Shown: piece by piece, positions 35,167 to 44,547 of the stretch
How the letters are laid out: each line of letters begins with the position of its first letter
How positions within the stretch are numbered: position 1 is the stretch's first letter
NCBI RefSeq assembly: GCF_003730115.1
Contig: NZ_RJVP01000001.1
Span: 434,001-498,000 of the forward strand
Length of the DNA stretch: 64,000 bases
Source: Pseudomethylobacillus aquaticus
GTDB lineage: Bacteria > Pseudomonadota > Gammaproteobacteria > Burkholderiales > Methylophilaceae
Reading direction: 5' to 3'
Made by a program: the position numbers and the translations under genes
The notes under the pieces: generated by a model
Seen by the model: the letters and a program-made list of their open reading frames with translations, nothing else
Told to the model about the DNA's origin: nothing
Database searches by the model: none

Positions 35167-36518
35167 ACGAACAAAAACGCATCCTTGCCGTGGACGACGA
35201 GCCCAGCATGCGCCGCCTGCTGGAGATCGGCCTGCGCCAGGCCGGTTATCAGCCACTGCTGGCCGCCAATGGCCGTGAAGCGCTGGACCTGCTGCGTCAG
35301 CAAGGGGCCGACCTCATCGTCAGTGACCTGCACATGCCGGGCATGGGCGGCCTGGATCTGCTGCGCGCCCTGCGCAACGACAGCAACGACATCCCGGTGA
35401 TCATCGTCACGGCACAGGGCGAGATCGGCACGGCAGTGGACGCCATGAAGCTGGGCGCTTCCGATTACATCCTGCGCCCGTTCGACTTGGACACGCTGGA
35501 GATCGCCATCGACCGTGCGCTGTCGCTGACGCGACTCAAGCTGGAAAACCAGTTCCTGCGCGATGAAGTGGAGCGCGATGCCAGCGATCTGATCGGCGAC
35601 AGCGCGGCCATGCAGCGCGTGAAGCGCGCCATCCAGCAAGTGGCCCCGGAAAAGGCCACCGCCATGATCGTGGGCGAGACCGGCACCGGCAAAGAGCTGG
35701 TGGCGCGCGCAATCCATCAGTTGTCGCCGCGCAAGGACGCGCTGTTCGTGGCCGTCAACTGCGCCGCCATTCCGGGCGAGATGCTGGAATCCGAGCTGTT
35801 CGGCCATGCACGCGGGGCCTTCACCGGCGCCATCAAGGACAGGGTGGGCAAATTCGAACTGGCCGATGGCGGCACCTTGTTCCTGGATGAAGTGACCGAG
35901 ATGCCCATCGCGCTGCAAGCCAAGCTGTTGCGCGCACTTCAGGAAGGCGTGATCGAAAGGCTGGGCAGCAACCGCCCCACGCAGGTGGATATCCGCATCA
36001 TCGCGGCCACCAATCTGGACCCACTGCAGGCGGTGAAAGACGGCAAGCTGCGCGAGGACTTGTACTACCGCCTCAATGTGTTCCGCATCGAAGTACCGCC
36101 ACTGCGCCAGCGCCTGCAGGACATCCCGCAGCTGGCGGCGTTCTTCCTGCGCGTGAGGCAAGGTCAGATCAGTTCGGACAGCATGCAGGTACTGCAGAGC
36201 TATCACTGGCCCGGCAATGTCCGCGAGCTGCAGAACGTGCTGGAGCGTGCCGCCATCGTCAGCGGCCAGCAGACCATCGCGCCTGAACACCTGCCTGCCG
36301 ACCTGCTGAGCCACAGCCTGCCCGCCCAGCATGCCGTGCGCTTGGAAACGGAAATGCTTTCCTGCAGCCTGCCCGACGCCATCGAGGCACTGGAACTGCG
36401 CCTGATCAAACAGGCGCTGCAACAATCCGGGGACAACAAGAGCCGCGCCGCCAAACTGTTGGAGATCAGCGAACGCTCGCTGTGGTACAAACTGGGACGC
36501 TACAAGATCGGAAGCTAG
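35163..36518 (+). CDS. Sigma-54-dependent response regulator (NtrC family)
   Basis: The 451-residue regulator has a receiver domain with acidic pocket DDE at residues 11-13 and phospho-acceptor Asp55 (IVSDLHMPG). Its AAA+ domain shows Walker A GETGTGKE, the sigma-54 loop GAFTGA, Walker B GTLFLDEV and a C-terminal Fis-type helix-turn-helix ([20 protein letters not shown]). It starts with GTG overlapping the kinase stop. It would activate sigma-54 promoters; possible targets are the divergent genes and the deacetylase operon, but no strong GG-N10-GC sequence was verified here. Confidence 0.95.
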   Translation: MNEQKRILAVDDEPSMRRLLEIGLRQAGYQPLLAANGREALDLLRQQGADLIVSDLHMPGMGGLDLLRALRNDSNDIPVIIVTAQGEIGTAVDAMKLGASDYILRPFDLDTLEIAIDRALSLTRLKLENQFLRDEVERDASDLIGDSAAMQRVKRAIQQVAPEKATAMIVGETGTGKELVARAIHQLSPRKDALFVAVNCAAIPGEMLESELFGHARGAFTGAIKDRVGKFELADGGTLFLDEVTEMPIALQAKLLRALQEGVIERLGSNRPTQVDIRIIAATNLDPLQAVKDGKLREDLYYRLNVFRIEVPPLRQRLQDIPQLAAFFLRVRQGQISSDSMQVLQSYHWPGNVRELQNVLERAAIVSGQQTIAPEHLPADLLSHSLPAQHAVRLETEMLSCSLPDAIEALELRLIKQALQQSGDNKSRAAKLLEISERSLWYKLGRYKIGS

Positions 36519-36581
36519 CCGCATGCATCACCCCTACCTTCACACCACCAGCCAGGCACTCATCTGTGGAAGGTGCCAGGC

Positions 36582-38486
36582 ATGACCCTACGCCGCTACT
36601 TGCTGCTGGCCTTGTTGATCGCCCTTGGTCTGGGCTGGTGGCTGTGGCAAGACAGATCGCCGCTCAGCCCGGTCTACGTTTTCAATGGCGTGGTCGGGCC
36701 CAGCCACAAGACCGTGCTGCCACCACCCGCACCTGCCATCTGGAAAGACCATGATCAGGGCAGCCAGTCGCGTCTGGCCATCCTGCTCACCGACCCGGAT
36801 TCCGCCTGGCTGGGGCTGGTGCACGGCCTGCGCAGCATGGGCGTGCCGCTGCGTATCACACGTGATTACAAGGAAGCGCTGCGTCACCGCGTGGTGCTGG
36901 TCTACCCCACCATCTCCGGGCGTGTGCTGCCTGCCGAAGCGCTGCAGGCGCTGATCCGCTTCCCGGAAAAAGGCGGCACGCTGATCGGCGTGAACGTGGA
37001 AGGCGGTGGTATGGCCGCCACCTTCGGCTTTACCGACATCGCACCGGCACGCACACGCCAGGCCTTCACGCTGGATGCCAGCCACCTGCGTGCGCAGCAA
37101 TTCGATGATGCGCTGGAACGCACCGTGCCCTTCTCCAACACCGCCTCGGGTGCCGATGCCGCCGGCAGCCTGGGCTATCTGGGCGCGCAGGCACCGCTAG
37201 CCAGTTTCGAGGATGGCAGTGCCGCCATCACCGCGCGCAGCCTAGGCAGCGGTCATGCTTATGCCTTTGGTGTGGATATCGGCTTCATGCTGCTCACCGG
37301 CTACAACAACCGTGAGCAAGGCGTGGCGCGCAGCTATGTGAACCGTTATGAACCCGCGCTGGATGTGGTGCTGCGCCTGTTGCAGGACATCTACCGTCAG
37401 GGCGAACCTCATGCCGTGACGCTCAACCCGGTGCCGCAGGGCAAATCACTGGCGGTGGTGATCAGTCACGATGTGGACTACACCACCTCGCTGGCCAACG
37501 CCAACGCCTATGCCGACTACGAGACTTCGGTGGGCATCAAGGCCACCTACTTCATCCAGACGAAATACGTGCGCGACTGGAACGATCAGGTGTTCTTCAA
37601 TGAACAAGGCCTGGAGCCGCTGCGCAAACTGCGCGCGGCCGGTATGGAGATCGGCAGCCACAGCGTGGCGCATGCCATGGATTTCCACCGCCTGCCGCTG
37701 GGCAGCGGGGACGAGCAATACCCGGCCTACCGGCCATTGGTGCGCGACAAGGAAAAAACCGAGGAGGCCACCATCCTCGGCGAGCTGCGCGTCAGTCGCT
37801 TCCTGCTGGAGCACTTCCTGCCGGATTACCAGATCAACAGCTTCCGTCCCGGTCACTTGCGTAACCCGTATGTATTGCCACAAGCGCTGCAGGCCACCGG
37901 CTATCAGTTCAGTTCCTCGGTCACCGCCAACAACTCGCTGACCCATCTGCCCTTCCGTCTTACCTACAGCCGCGAAACCGCCGCGCCCAGCGCCGTGTAT
38001 GAGTTTCCGGTCACCATCGAGGACGAATCCGCGCCGCCTCTGGGCAGCCGTTTACCTGAAGCGCTCAGGCTGGCGGAACGGCTGGCACGTTATGGCGGTC
38101 TGTTCATGGTGTTGATCCATACCGACATCACTGGTCACAAGCTGGAGTTCGAACGCGGCCTGGTAGAGGCGCTACGCCCCACCGCCTGGTTCGGCACGCT
38201 GGGTGACTATGGCCGTTTCTGGCAGGCGCGCGACCGCATCGGTGTGGATATCCTGCCCAACGGCCAGCAACTGGTGCTGCAACTGAGTGTGCCCGTGCCC
38301 GTGGACGGCCTGAGTCTGGATCTGCCCATGGGCTACCGCGCGGTGACAGCCAGCCCGTCTGGCGTCAGCTACACTCAACAAGGCGCACGACTCGTTATCG
38401 ACAAACTCACTGATGACGCCACGCTGACGCTGGTGCGTGACGGTAGCCGGCCGTATGCGAATGTGCCGTTTGGAAGCCGACCATGA
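36582..38486 (+). CDS. Polysaccharide deacetylase family (NodB-like) membrane-anchored protein
   Basis: The 634-residue protein has an N-terminal membrane helix (MTLRRYLLLALLIALGLGWW), a middle domain of about 250 residues (GATase-like, with GGTLIGVNVEGGG), then the NodB domain: AVVISHDVDYTT (metal Asp), GSHSVAHAMDF (His-x3-His) and NSFRPGHLRNP. A beta-rich domain ends it. It probably deacetylates a cell-surface or exported polysaccharide. ATG 36582 has GGAAGG upstream; GTG 36573 is possible. It overlaps the next gene in ATGA, so the two proteins likely work together. Confidence 0.88.
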   Translation: MTLRRYLLLALLIALGLGWWLWQDRSPLSPVYVFNGVVGPSHKTVLPPPAPAIWKDHDQGSQSRLAILLTDPDSAWLGLVHGLRSMGVPLRITRDYKEALRHRVVLVYPTISGRVLPAEALQALIRFPEKGGTLIGVNVEGGGMAATFGFTDIAPARTRQAFTLDASHLRAQQFDDALERTVPFSNTASGADAAGSLGYLGAQAPLASFEDGSAAITARSLGSGHAYAFGVDIGFMLLTGYNNREQGVARSYVNRYEPALDVVLRLLQDIYRQGEPHAVTLNPVPQGKSLAVVISHDVDYTTSLANANAYADYETSVGIKATYFIQTKYVRDWNDQVFFNEQGLEPLRKLRAAGMEIGSHSVAHAMDFHRLPLGSGDEQYPAYRPLVRDKEKTEEATILGELRVSRFLLEHFLPDYQINSFRPGHLRNPYVLPQALQATGYQFSSSVTANNSLTHLPFRLTYSRETAAPSAVYEFPVTIEDESAPPLGSRLPEALRLAERLARYGGLFMVLIHTDITGHKLEFERGLVEALRPTAWFGTLGDYGRFWQARDRIGVDILPNGQQLVLQLSVPVPVDGLSLDLPMGYRAVTASPSGVSYTQQGARLVIDKLTDDATLTLVRDGSRPYANVPFGSRP

Positions 38487-40231
38487 GGCGGGCCAGGCAA
38501 CTGGCCCTGTGCACTGTCAGCCTGCTGGGTTTGCTGATGACTGAACCCGCTTCGGCAACCTGGCTCAGCCTGTGCGATGCCAATACGCTGCCTCCGGGTG
38601 CGCAGCTGCTGGCCAGCTATGCTTCCACCTCGGGCAGCAAGCGTGCGCTGGTGCTGAGTGACACGCCACCGCCATGCAACACCGTGCAGCTGCCCGTCCC
38701 GGCCAGCCAGGTCAGCGATGGCCGTTTACTGTCGCCCGGCCTCGCCAAGGCTATCCAGCAGGGGTTTTCCCTGACCGGCCAACAAAGCGCAGAGCGTTTT
38801 GCAGCCAGCGAAGTCGCTGCACCCGAAACGGCATCCGACCCCAGCCAGCTGCCACTGGACGTGGCCTTGCTGCTGCAGGTGAAGGCAGTAGCGTTCGGGC
38901 ATGAAGAGCGGGTCAGCGTCAGCCAGCATAACGGTCAACTGCAACTCAGTTGCCAGGCCGGCCACAGCCCGGCGGGCGTGGTGTTGCAACTGCCTTACCG
39001 TGGCCTGCCCGGTCAAGTGGCCATGCAACTCCGTGCGCAGTACCGCGCCAGCGCCGGGTTCGAGATCGGCATCTCGGACAGCCCGCGCCAGCAACGCGGT
39101 GACCCGCTGACGCTGGGCGCACTGCCCGCCCGTCAGTCACTAGCCGCCTTGGCTATCGCCGGGCACACGCCTAGCATATCCATGCCCATGCCCACCCAGC
39201 CACTGGATACGGGCAGCGTGCAATCGTTCACCATCGCTTGCCCGGTGCAGGCCGCCACCCTAGAGCTACAAGACTTGCGCATCCTGCCCGCCAGGCCTGC
39301 CAAGCCAGCCGGGAGAAGCCTATGGGTATGGCAACCGGCCGCCTGGATGGATGAGCCGCATGTTCTGCTGAACAAGTTGAACAAGGCCGGTGCCGATAGC
39401 GTGTTCATCACCGTGCCAGTCGATCTGGACAGCGGGCTGGTTGCGCAGCCCGACACGCTAGCCGCCTTTGTGAAGCTGGCCCGCCAGCAAGCGGTCAAGG
39501 TATGGGCGGTGGTGGGTGACCCAGGTGCCGTGATAGCTGATCAGCGCGCAGCATTCGCGCGTCTGCCTGCCGCTTACCGGCAGTACAATCGCGCCGTTGC
39601 TGCGGATGCACAGCTGGCTGGCGTGCAGTTCGACATCGAGCCCTACCTCAACCCTGGCTATGCACTGGACCCGGCAGCCTGGCATGAGGCGTACATCAGC
39701 ACGCTCACGCAACTGAAACAGGTGGCTGACATGCCGGTGGATATTGCCATCCCGTTCTGGTGGGCCACGCAGGACACCCCGCAAGGCACGCTGCTCGACA
39801 GGCTGGCGCCCGTGGTAGACGTGGTCAGTGTGATGAACTACCGCACCCAGGCTGCGCAGATCAAGCAGCTGGCGCAGCCATTCCTGGAATGGGCCGCGCA
39901 CCATGGCCGGCAGGTGCGCATAGGCCTGGAATCCGGGCCTATCCCGGACGAAGTGCAGCGCCATTACCGCCCCTGGCAGACCGGCACAGCGCTGATGGTC
40001 ACGCTGGGAGCACAGCAGGTGCTGCTGCAACTGACTGAGCCGGTGACGGTAAAGCCCGCTCAAGCTGGCCTGCAGCCGTTCCGTTTCTCGCATGAAACGC
40101 CAGTGCCCGGCAGCGCCACCACCTTCGCCGGCAAGCGCAGCGCACTGTTGGCGCTGTTACCGGAACTGGAAACGCTGTGGAGCGCCTGGCCCGGCTTTGC
40201 CGGCATCGCGCTGCACGAATTTGAACCTTGA
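38483..40231 (+). CDS. Exported TIM-barrel glycoside-hydrolase-like protein
   Basis: The 582-residue protein has a signal peptide (cleaved near ASA-TWL), a beta-sandwich-like middle part, and a C-terminal barrel at about residues 285-540. The barrel has SLWVWQPAAWMDEP at its start, an internal acidic pair QFDIEPYLNPGY (candidate catalytic region) and SVMNYRTQAAQ later. The specific family was not identified. Together with the overlapping deacetylase it mirrors two-domain polysaccharide-processing proteins such as PelA or PgaB, but as separate genes; this is inference. Confidence 0.72.
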   Translation: MRRARQLALCTVSLLGLLMTEPASATWLSLCDANTLPPGAQLLASYASTSGSKRALVLSDTPPPCNTVQLPVPASQVSDGRLLSPGLAKAIQQGFSLTGQQSAERFAASEVAAPETASDPSQLPLDVALLLQVKAVAFGHEERVSVSQHNGQLQLSCQAGHSPAGVVLQLPYRGLPGQVAMQLRAQYRASAGFEIGISDSPRQQRGDPLTLGALPARQSLAALAIAGHTPSISMPMPTQPLDTGSVQSFTIACPVQAATLELQDLRILPARPAKPAGRSLWVWQPAAWMDEPHVLLNKLNKAGADSVFITVPVDLDSGLVAQPDTLAAFVKLARQQAVKVWAVVGDPGAVIADQRAAFARLPAAYRQYNRAVAADAQLAGVQFDIEPYLNPGYALDPAAWHEAYISTLTQLKQVADMPVDIAIPFWWATQDTPQGTLLDRLAPVVDVVSVMNYRTQAAQIKQLAQPFLEWAAHHGRQVRIGLESGPIPDEVQRHYRPWQTGTALMVTLGAQQVLLQLTEPVTVKPAQAGLQPFRFSHETPVPGSATTFAGKRSALLALLPELETLWSAWPGFAGIALHEFEP

Positions 40232-40301
40232 ACACCGTGAATGTTTGGATCGCCAATGCCGGCCATGATGCTGATGGCCGCTACGCCACAGGAACCCGCC
40301 C

Positions 40302-41663
40302 ATGACTTTGAAACAAATGATCGCCAGCAGTTTTGCCCGCCTCACCGACCTGTACGGTCGCAGCTTCATCCATAGCCTGATCGTCATTGCAGGCTGCGGC
40401 CTGGTGATCTGCGTGCTGGTATTCAGCTTCATCAACGCTGCCGCGCCCACCAGCCTCACCATCGCCAGCGGCCCGGAAGGCAGCTCGTTCAGCAAGAATG
40501 CCGAGAAATACAAGGCCATCCTCGCCAAGGAAGGCGTCAAGCTCACCATCGTGCCGTCGGAAGGCTCCACCGACAACCTCAACAAACTCACTGCCAAAGG
40601 TAGCAAGATCGACGTGGCGTTCGTGCAGGGCGGTGACACGCAAGGCCCGGATGAAAACAAGGTGGATACCAGCAAACTGATGTCGCTAGGCAGCATCTCC
40701 TATCAGCCGCTGTTCGTGTTCTATCGCGGTGAAGGGCGACGCCTGTTGTCGGACTTCCGCGGTGCACGCCTTTCTGTGGGTCAGGTCGGCAGCGGCACGC
40801 ACAACCTGGCCATGACACTGCTCAAAGAGAATGACATAGACAGCGACAATACCCGCCTGCTCAATGAAAGCCCGGCCGAAGGCGTGGATGCGCTGATGCG
40901 TGGGGAGATCGATGCACTGTTCGTGATGGGTGACTCTGCTTCGGTGGACCTGATGCGCAAGCTGGTGCAATCGCCAGGCATCAACATCTTCAACTTCACC
41001 CAGGCCGACGGCTATACGCGCCGCGTGAAGTACCTGAACAAGCTGGTGCTGCCGCAGGGCTCGCTGGACCTGGGCAAGAACATCCCGGTCAACGACCTGT
41101 ACCTGGTGGCGCCCACCGTGGAACTGGTGGCCCAGGACGATCTGCACCCGGCGCTGTCCGATTTGCTGCTGGAAGCGGCACGTGAAGTGCACGGCTCGGC
41201 TGGCCTGTTTCGCAAGAATGGCGAATTCCCCACCATCCTGGAGCACGACATCCGTATCAGCCCGGACGCCACGCGTTACTACGCCTCGGGCAAGAGCTTT
41301 CTGTACCGCACTTTTCCGTTCTGGCTGGCCAGCCTGATCAACCGCGTGCTGGCGCTGCTGGTGCCCATCTTCCTGTTGCTGATCCCCACGCTCAAGATCG
41401 CGCCCATCATCTACCGCTGGCGCTTCCAGTCGCGCATCTACCCCTGGTACAAAGTGTTGCTGGAGATCGAGCGCGAGACGCTCAGCGTCAACATGAGCAA
41501 GGAAACGCGCGCGCATCTGGTAAAAAAGCTGGACCACATCGAGCAGTCGGTGAACAAGATCAAGATCCCGCCTTCATTCGGCGACATGCTGTACGGCCTG
41601 AAAGGCCATATCGACTTCGTGCGCAGCCGCCTTGGCAGCACAGACCCGGAACCCGTCGGCTGA
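40302..41663 (+). CDS. TAXI-type TRAP solute-binding protein with C-terminal membrane region
   Basis: The 453-residue protein has an N-terminal membrane helix (IHSLIVIAGCGLVICVLVFSF), the TAXI fold (SLTIASGPEGSSFSKNAEKY, VGQVGSGTHNLAMTLLK, VMGDSASVDLMRKL) and a late hydrophobic segment of about 340-365 (NRVLALLVPIFLLLIPTLK), followed by a cytoplasmic tail. No TRAP permease genes lie nearby, so it may serve as a sensor or assembly component rather than classic transport. It follows the hydrolase-like gene by 70 bases on the same strand. Confidence 0.88.
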   Translation: MTLKQMIASSFARLTDLYGRSFIHSLIVIAGCGLVICVLVFSFINAAAPTSLTIASGPEGSSFSKNAEKYKAILAKEGVKLTIVPSEGSTDNLNKLTAKGSKIDVAFVQGGDTQGPDENKVDTSKLMSLGSISYQPLFVFYRGEGRRLLSDFRGARLSVGQVGSGTHNLAMTLLKENDIDSDNTRLLNESPAEGVDALMRGEIDALFVMGDSASVDLMRKLVQSPGINIFNFTQADGYTRRVKYLNKLVLPQGSLDLGKNIPVNDLYLVAPTVELVAQDDLHPALSDLLLEAAREVHGSAGLFRKNGEFPTILEHDIRISPDATRYYASGKSFLYRTFPFWLASLINRVLALLVPIFLLLIPTLKIAPIIYRWRFQSRIYPWYKVLLEIERETLSVNMSKETRAHLVKKLDHIEQSVNKIKIPPSFGDMLYGLKGHIDFVRSRLGSTDPEPVG

Positions 41664-41734
41664 GCTGCCAGCGCTGAGCCTAGCAATATTGGGCAGGCAA
41701 CGTTAAGCCAGGACGGCATCTTTTGCGCTGCGCC

Positions 41735-43000
41735 CTACTCCACCGTCTCCCAGGCATTCACCGTTTTGGGCGGCAGCACATGATGGTCATGGTAGTAACG
41801 CCCACCCAGCCATAAACACAGGCCGATACTGGCAAACGCGAGTTGCCCCAGCGCCAGCCACAACACCGAGTGCACCAGGAACGGCGCGGCGATGCCCGAC
41901 ATGGCTGCGCCCAGCATGGTCTGTGTGAACGACTGGCAGGAGGCCACCGTGCCACGGATATGTGGGAACAGGTCCATCACCAGCAAGGTCAGCGTAGGCG
42001 CCACCAAGGACATGCCGAAGGTGTAAAAGAACAGCGGCAACACCGACCAGGGCACCGCAGGCGGCATAAACAAGTGGTACACCACGTTTGCCAGCGCCGC
42101 GCCTATCAACAGCGTGTAGCCCATCAGCATCAGCCTGGAGATGGCCACCCGGCCTGCCATCCGGTTCGCACTCAGCGCACCCAGAAAGATGCCCGCCACC
42201 GCTGGCACGAACTGCCAGGCGAACTGGTCCGGCCCCAGCCCAAGATGACGCGTGATGAACACGGGCGCCGCCGCCACATACAAAAACAGCCCGGCAAAGT
42301 TGAAGGCGATGGCCCCGGCCTTGAGCTGGAACGGCAGCGAGCGGAACACCTGCCGGTAACTCTGCCATAGAAAATGCGGGTTGAACGGCGTGCGCTGCTC
42401 GGGCGGCAAGGTCTCCGGCAACTTGCGGTAGCAAACCCAGAACAACAGCACGCTGTAGACGAACAGCGACAGGAAAATCACTCGCCAGTCGTAGGCCTTG
42501 ACGATCCAGCCACCAAAGATGGGCGCCACGGCGGGCGCGATGGCAAAGATCATGGTCACCAGCGACAGTAAGCGCGCTGCAGCCGCATCTGCATACAGAT
42601 CGCGGATGATGGCGCGCCCCACCACCACCCCGGCCCCGGCCGACACGCCCTGCATCACGCGGAACGCCCACAGATACTCGATGCTGTGCGAAGCTGCACA
42701 ACCCAGCGTGCCAATCGCAAACACCGCCAGCGAGATCAGGATGATGCTGCGCCGTCCCATCTCATCCGACAGCGCACCATGCCACAGGATCATCACCGCA
42801 AACGAGAACATGTACGCCGTCAGCGTCTGCTGCACACCCACCAGATCCGCGCCCAGCGACAACTCGATGTTGGGGAACGCGGGCAGGTAGGTATCCACCG
42901 AGAACGGCCCCAGCATGGCCAGCGCGGCCAGGAGGATGGCCAGGCCGTTCTTGCTAGGCATGGGGATGGGTTTGCGTGCCGGGGTTTGGTCTGGAGTCAT
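41735..43000 (-). CDS. MFS multidrug exporter, Bcr/CflA type
   Basis: The 421-residue, twelve-helix major facilitator has the Bcr/CflA signatures LGPFSVDTYLPAFPNIE in helix 1, DEMGRRSIILISL (motif A), and RVMQGVSAGAGVVVGRAIIRDLY. It probably exports drugs or small metabolites by proton antiport. The start at 43000 is not supported by a clear ribosome site; Met14 is possible. It ends convergently to the TAXI gene. Confidence 0.92.
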   Translation of the reverse strand: MTPDQTPARKPIPMPSKNGLAILLAALAMLGPFSVDTYLPAFPNIELSLGADLVGVQQTLTAYMFSFAVMILWHGALSDEMGRRSIILISLAVFAIGTLGCAASHSIEYLWAFRVMQGVSAGAGVVVGRAIIRDLYADAAAARLLSLVTMIFAIAPAVAPIFGGWIVKAYDWRVIFLSLFVYSVLLFWVCYRKLPETLPPEQRTPFNPHFLWQSYRQVFRSLPFQLKAGAIAFNFAGLFLYVAAAPVFITRHLGLGPDQFAWQFVPAVAGIFLGALSANRMAGRVAISRLMLMGYTLLIGAALANVVYHLFMPPAVPWSVLPLFFYTFGMSLVAPTLTLLVMDLFPHIRGTVASCQSFTQTMLGAAMSGIAAPFLVHSVLWLALGQLAFASIGLCLWLGGRYYHDHHVLPPKTVNAWETVE

Positions 43001-43070
43001 GACGGGACTATAACAAATTAGCGATTAGTGCTCTTGTTGGCCGGTATTCGACCTAGCTGGAGTTGATTGT

Positions 43071-43431
43071 GGTCGGCCGGGCGAACCCCAACGGGAGTTC
43101 TCATCTACATTGGAGCTTCTTGATTGGGGAAATCGGCCATCCTGGCCAGCCAGTGCGCCTGCATGCGCACTGTCGTTCGCAGGCTCGTCGCATGCGACTC
43201 GAAACCGCTGCTCACCCCCCGTCCCGTGGGTTCGATACGCTCAGCGGCACGCATAAAACAAAACAGGTCACCACAAGGGTGACCTCTTTTGTTTGTTTGG
43301 TGGAGCCGGGGGGAATGTGTCAGTCTCGCCTAAGGGCGATCCTGCCATCTTTCGCTACGCTCAAGACCGTGCTTACGCACGTCCAGCCGACCAGTGGTCG
43401 GCTAGTCGAACCCCAACGGGAGTTCTCATCC
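43071..43431. repeat. 36-bp imperfect direct repeat flanking the tmRNA-end duplication
   Basis: Copies at 43071-43106 and 43396-43431 share GGTCGGC, differ in four or five bases, then share CGAACCCCAACGGGAGTTCT and CATC. The repeat encloses the tmRNA 3'-end duplication. No gene was recognised in the 485-base interval 43001-43485. Confidence 0.75.
43264..43316 (-). other. Duplicated tmRNA 3' end plus terminator (possible att scar)
   Basis: Bases 43287-43316 are identical over 30 bases to 43475-43504, the last 19 bases of ssrA plus adjacent terminator sequence. On the minus strand the tmRNA CCA end is again followed by a hairpin (AGGTCACC / GGTGACCT, 43265-43285) and a T-rich tail. This is the architecture left when an element integrates at ssrA and later is lost. 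Confidence 0.75.
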
Positions 43432-43446
43432 AACCAGGCCTTTCAA

Positions 43447-43485
43447 ACAAACAAAAGGCCACCCGAAGGTGGCCTTTTGTTTGTT
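43447..43485 (-). terminator. Terminator of the tmRNA gene
   Basis: The stem AAACAAAAGGCCACC / GGTGGCCTTTTGTTT with a CGAA loop begins immediately after the tmRNA CCA on the minus strand. Confidence 0.9.
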
Positions 43486-43850
43486 TGGTGGAGCCGGGGG
43501 GAATCGAACCCCCGTCCGCAAGCCCTCCACAGACAGTTCTACATACTTAGCTGTGTTGTTTGATTTAACCTGATGCACACCAACGAGCAAGCAAACAGCA
43601 GGCGAGTCACCTTGGATTTAATGGTGTATCAAGTGACCCGATACAACACGATCCTCTCTATATGACGCTGCTGCGGGTTTTACCCCGCCCGACCGAGAGG
43701 CTCTTCGGTGCAGCGTTCAGCCGGGATTAAGCGGCTAAAGCGTAAGTTTCGTCGTTTGCGACTATACTTTTTCTAGTTTATTTACGAGGTGACTAGGCCT
43801 CGGTATGCCCTGCACTGCTTTGCAACCCACGTCGAAACCTGGTCGGCCCC
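43486..43850 (-). ncRNA. ssrA: Transfer-messenger RNA (tmRNA)
   Basis: On the minus strand the RNA begins GGGGCCGACCAGGTTTCGAC and ends GATTCCCCCCGGCTCCACCA, forming the tRNA-like domain. The tag frame reads ANDETYALAA followed by TAA (about 43729-43761), a normal proteobacterial proteolysis tag. Several pseudoknot-forming GC segments follow. It rescues stalled ribosomes together with SmpB, whose gene lies 99 bases upstream on the same strand. Confidence 0.97.
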
Positions 43851-43908
43851 AATGTGTATTACTGTTTTACGACTGCACTTGTGCGTACAAGTTGCGGTCG
43901 GTCCGTGA

Positions 43909-43914
43909 TTATAC
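43909..43914 (-). promoter_or_regulatory. Probable -10 box of ssrA
   Basis: A perfect TATAAT on the minus strand lies about 60 bases before the mature tmRNA 5' end, so a leader would be removed by RNase P. The -35 region is weak, as expected for a box embedded in a GC-rich hairpin. Confidence 0.5.
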
Positions 43915-43949
43915 GCCGGTTTGACGGCGTACCCGGCGATTTCCTGCAC

Positions 43950-44399
43950 TCACTTGTTGTGGGCACGCATGATGCGGCCTTTTTCGCGTTCCCAGTCACG
44001 CTCTTTCTCGGTGTCGCGTTTGTCGTACTGCTTCTTGCCCTTGGCGAGGCCGATCTGGATCTTGATGCGGCCGCGCACATAGTGCATATCCAGTGGCACC
44101 AGCGTATACCCGGCGCGCTCGACCTTGCCGATAAGCTTGGCGATCTCTTCCGAATGCAGCAGCAGTTTGCGCGTGCGGATGGCGTCCGGGCGCACATGCG
44201 TGGAGGCGGAGCCTAACGGCGTGACGTGGCAGCCGATCAAATAGATCTCGCCACGCTGGATGATGACGTAGGCTTCCTTGAGGTTGATGCGGTTATCGCG
44301 GATGGCTTTGACTTCCCAGCCTTCCAGCACGATGCCCGCTTCGTACTTCTCTTCAATGAAGTAGTCGTAAAAGGCTTTTTTGTTCTGGGCGATGCTCAT
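43950..44399 (-). CDS. smpB: SsrA-binding protein SmpB
   Basis: The 149-residue beta-barrel protein delivers tmRNA to stalled ribosomes. The N terminus ([22 protein letters not shown]), [18 protein letters not shown] and the basic C-terminal tail ([20 protein letters not shown]) are typical; the tail inserts into the ribosomal mRNA channel. It lies directly upstream of ssrA and divergent from ratA. Confidence 0.97.
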   Translation of the reverse strand: MSIAQNKKAFYDYFIEEKYEAGIVLEGWEVKAIRDNRINLKEAYVIIQRGEIYLIGCHVTPLGSASTHVRPDAIRTRKLLLHSEEIAKLIGKVERAGYTLVPLDMHYVRGRIKIQIGLAKGKKQYDKRDTEKERDWEREKGRIMRAHNK

Positions 44400-44547
44400 G
44401 AATTCATTTTACCTGTGTCCGCGCGTGCGCTGCGGTTGCCTGCGCCGTCCCGGCAACATGTCTCAAGCTCACAGACTCTCAAGGTCAAAGACTTAAGCGC
44501 GACGGAATCGGCTAAAATCGTTATTTTACTCTAGTTGAATTGTTGCA

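Noticed and set aside
34935..36524. 529-codon minus-strand frame opposite the sigma-54 regulator
   Set aside because: Low-complexity His/Gln/Ala translation; the regulator on the plus strand explains the sequence.
43063..43563. Open frame crossing the ssrA-end duplications
   Set aside because: It runs through terminators and the tmRNA 3' end and has no ribosome site; it is not a gene.
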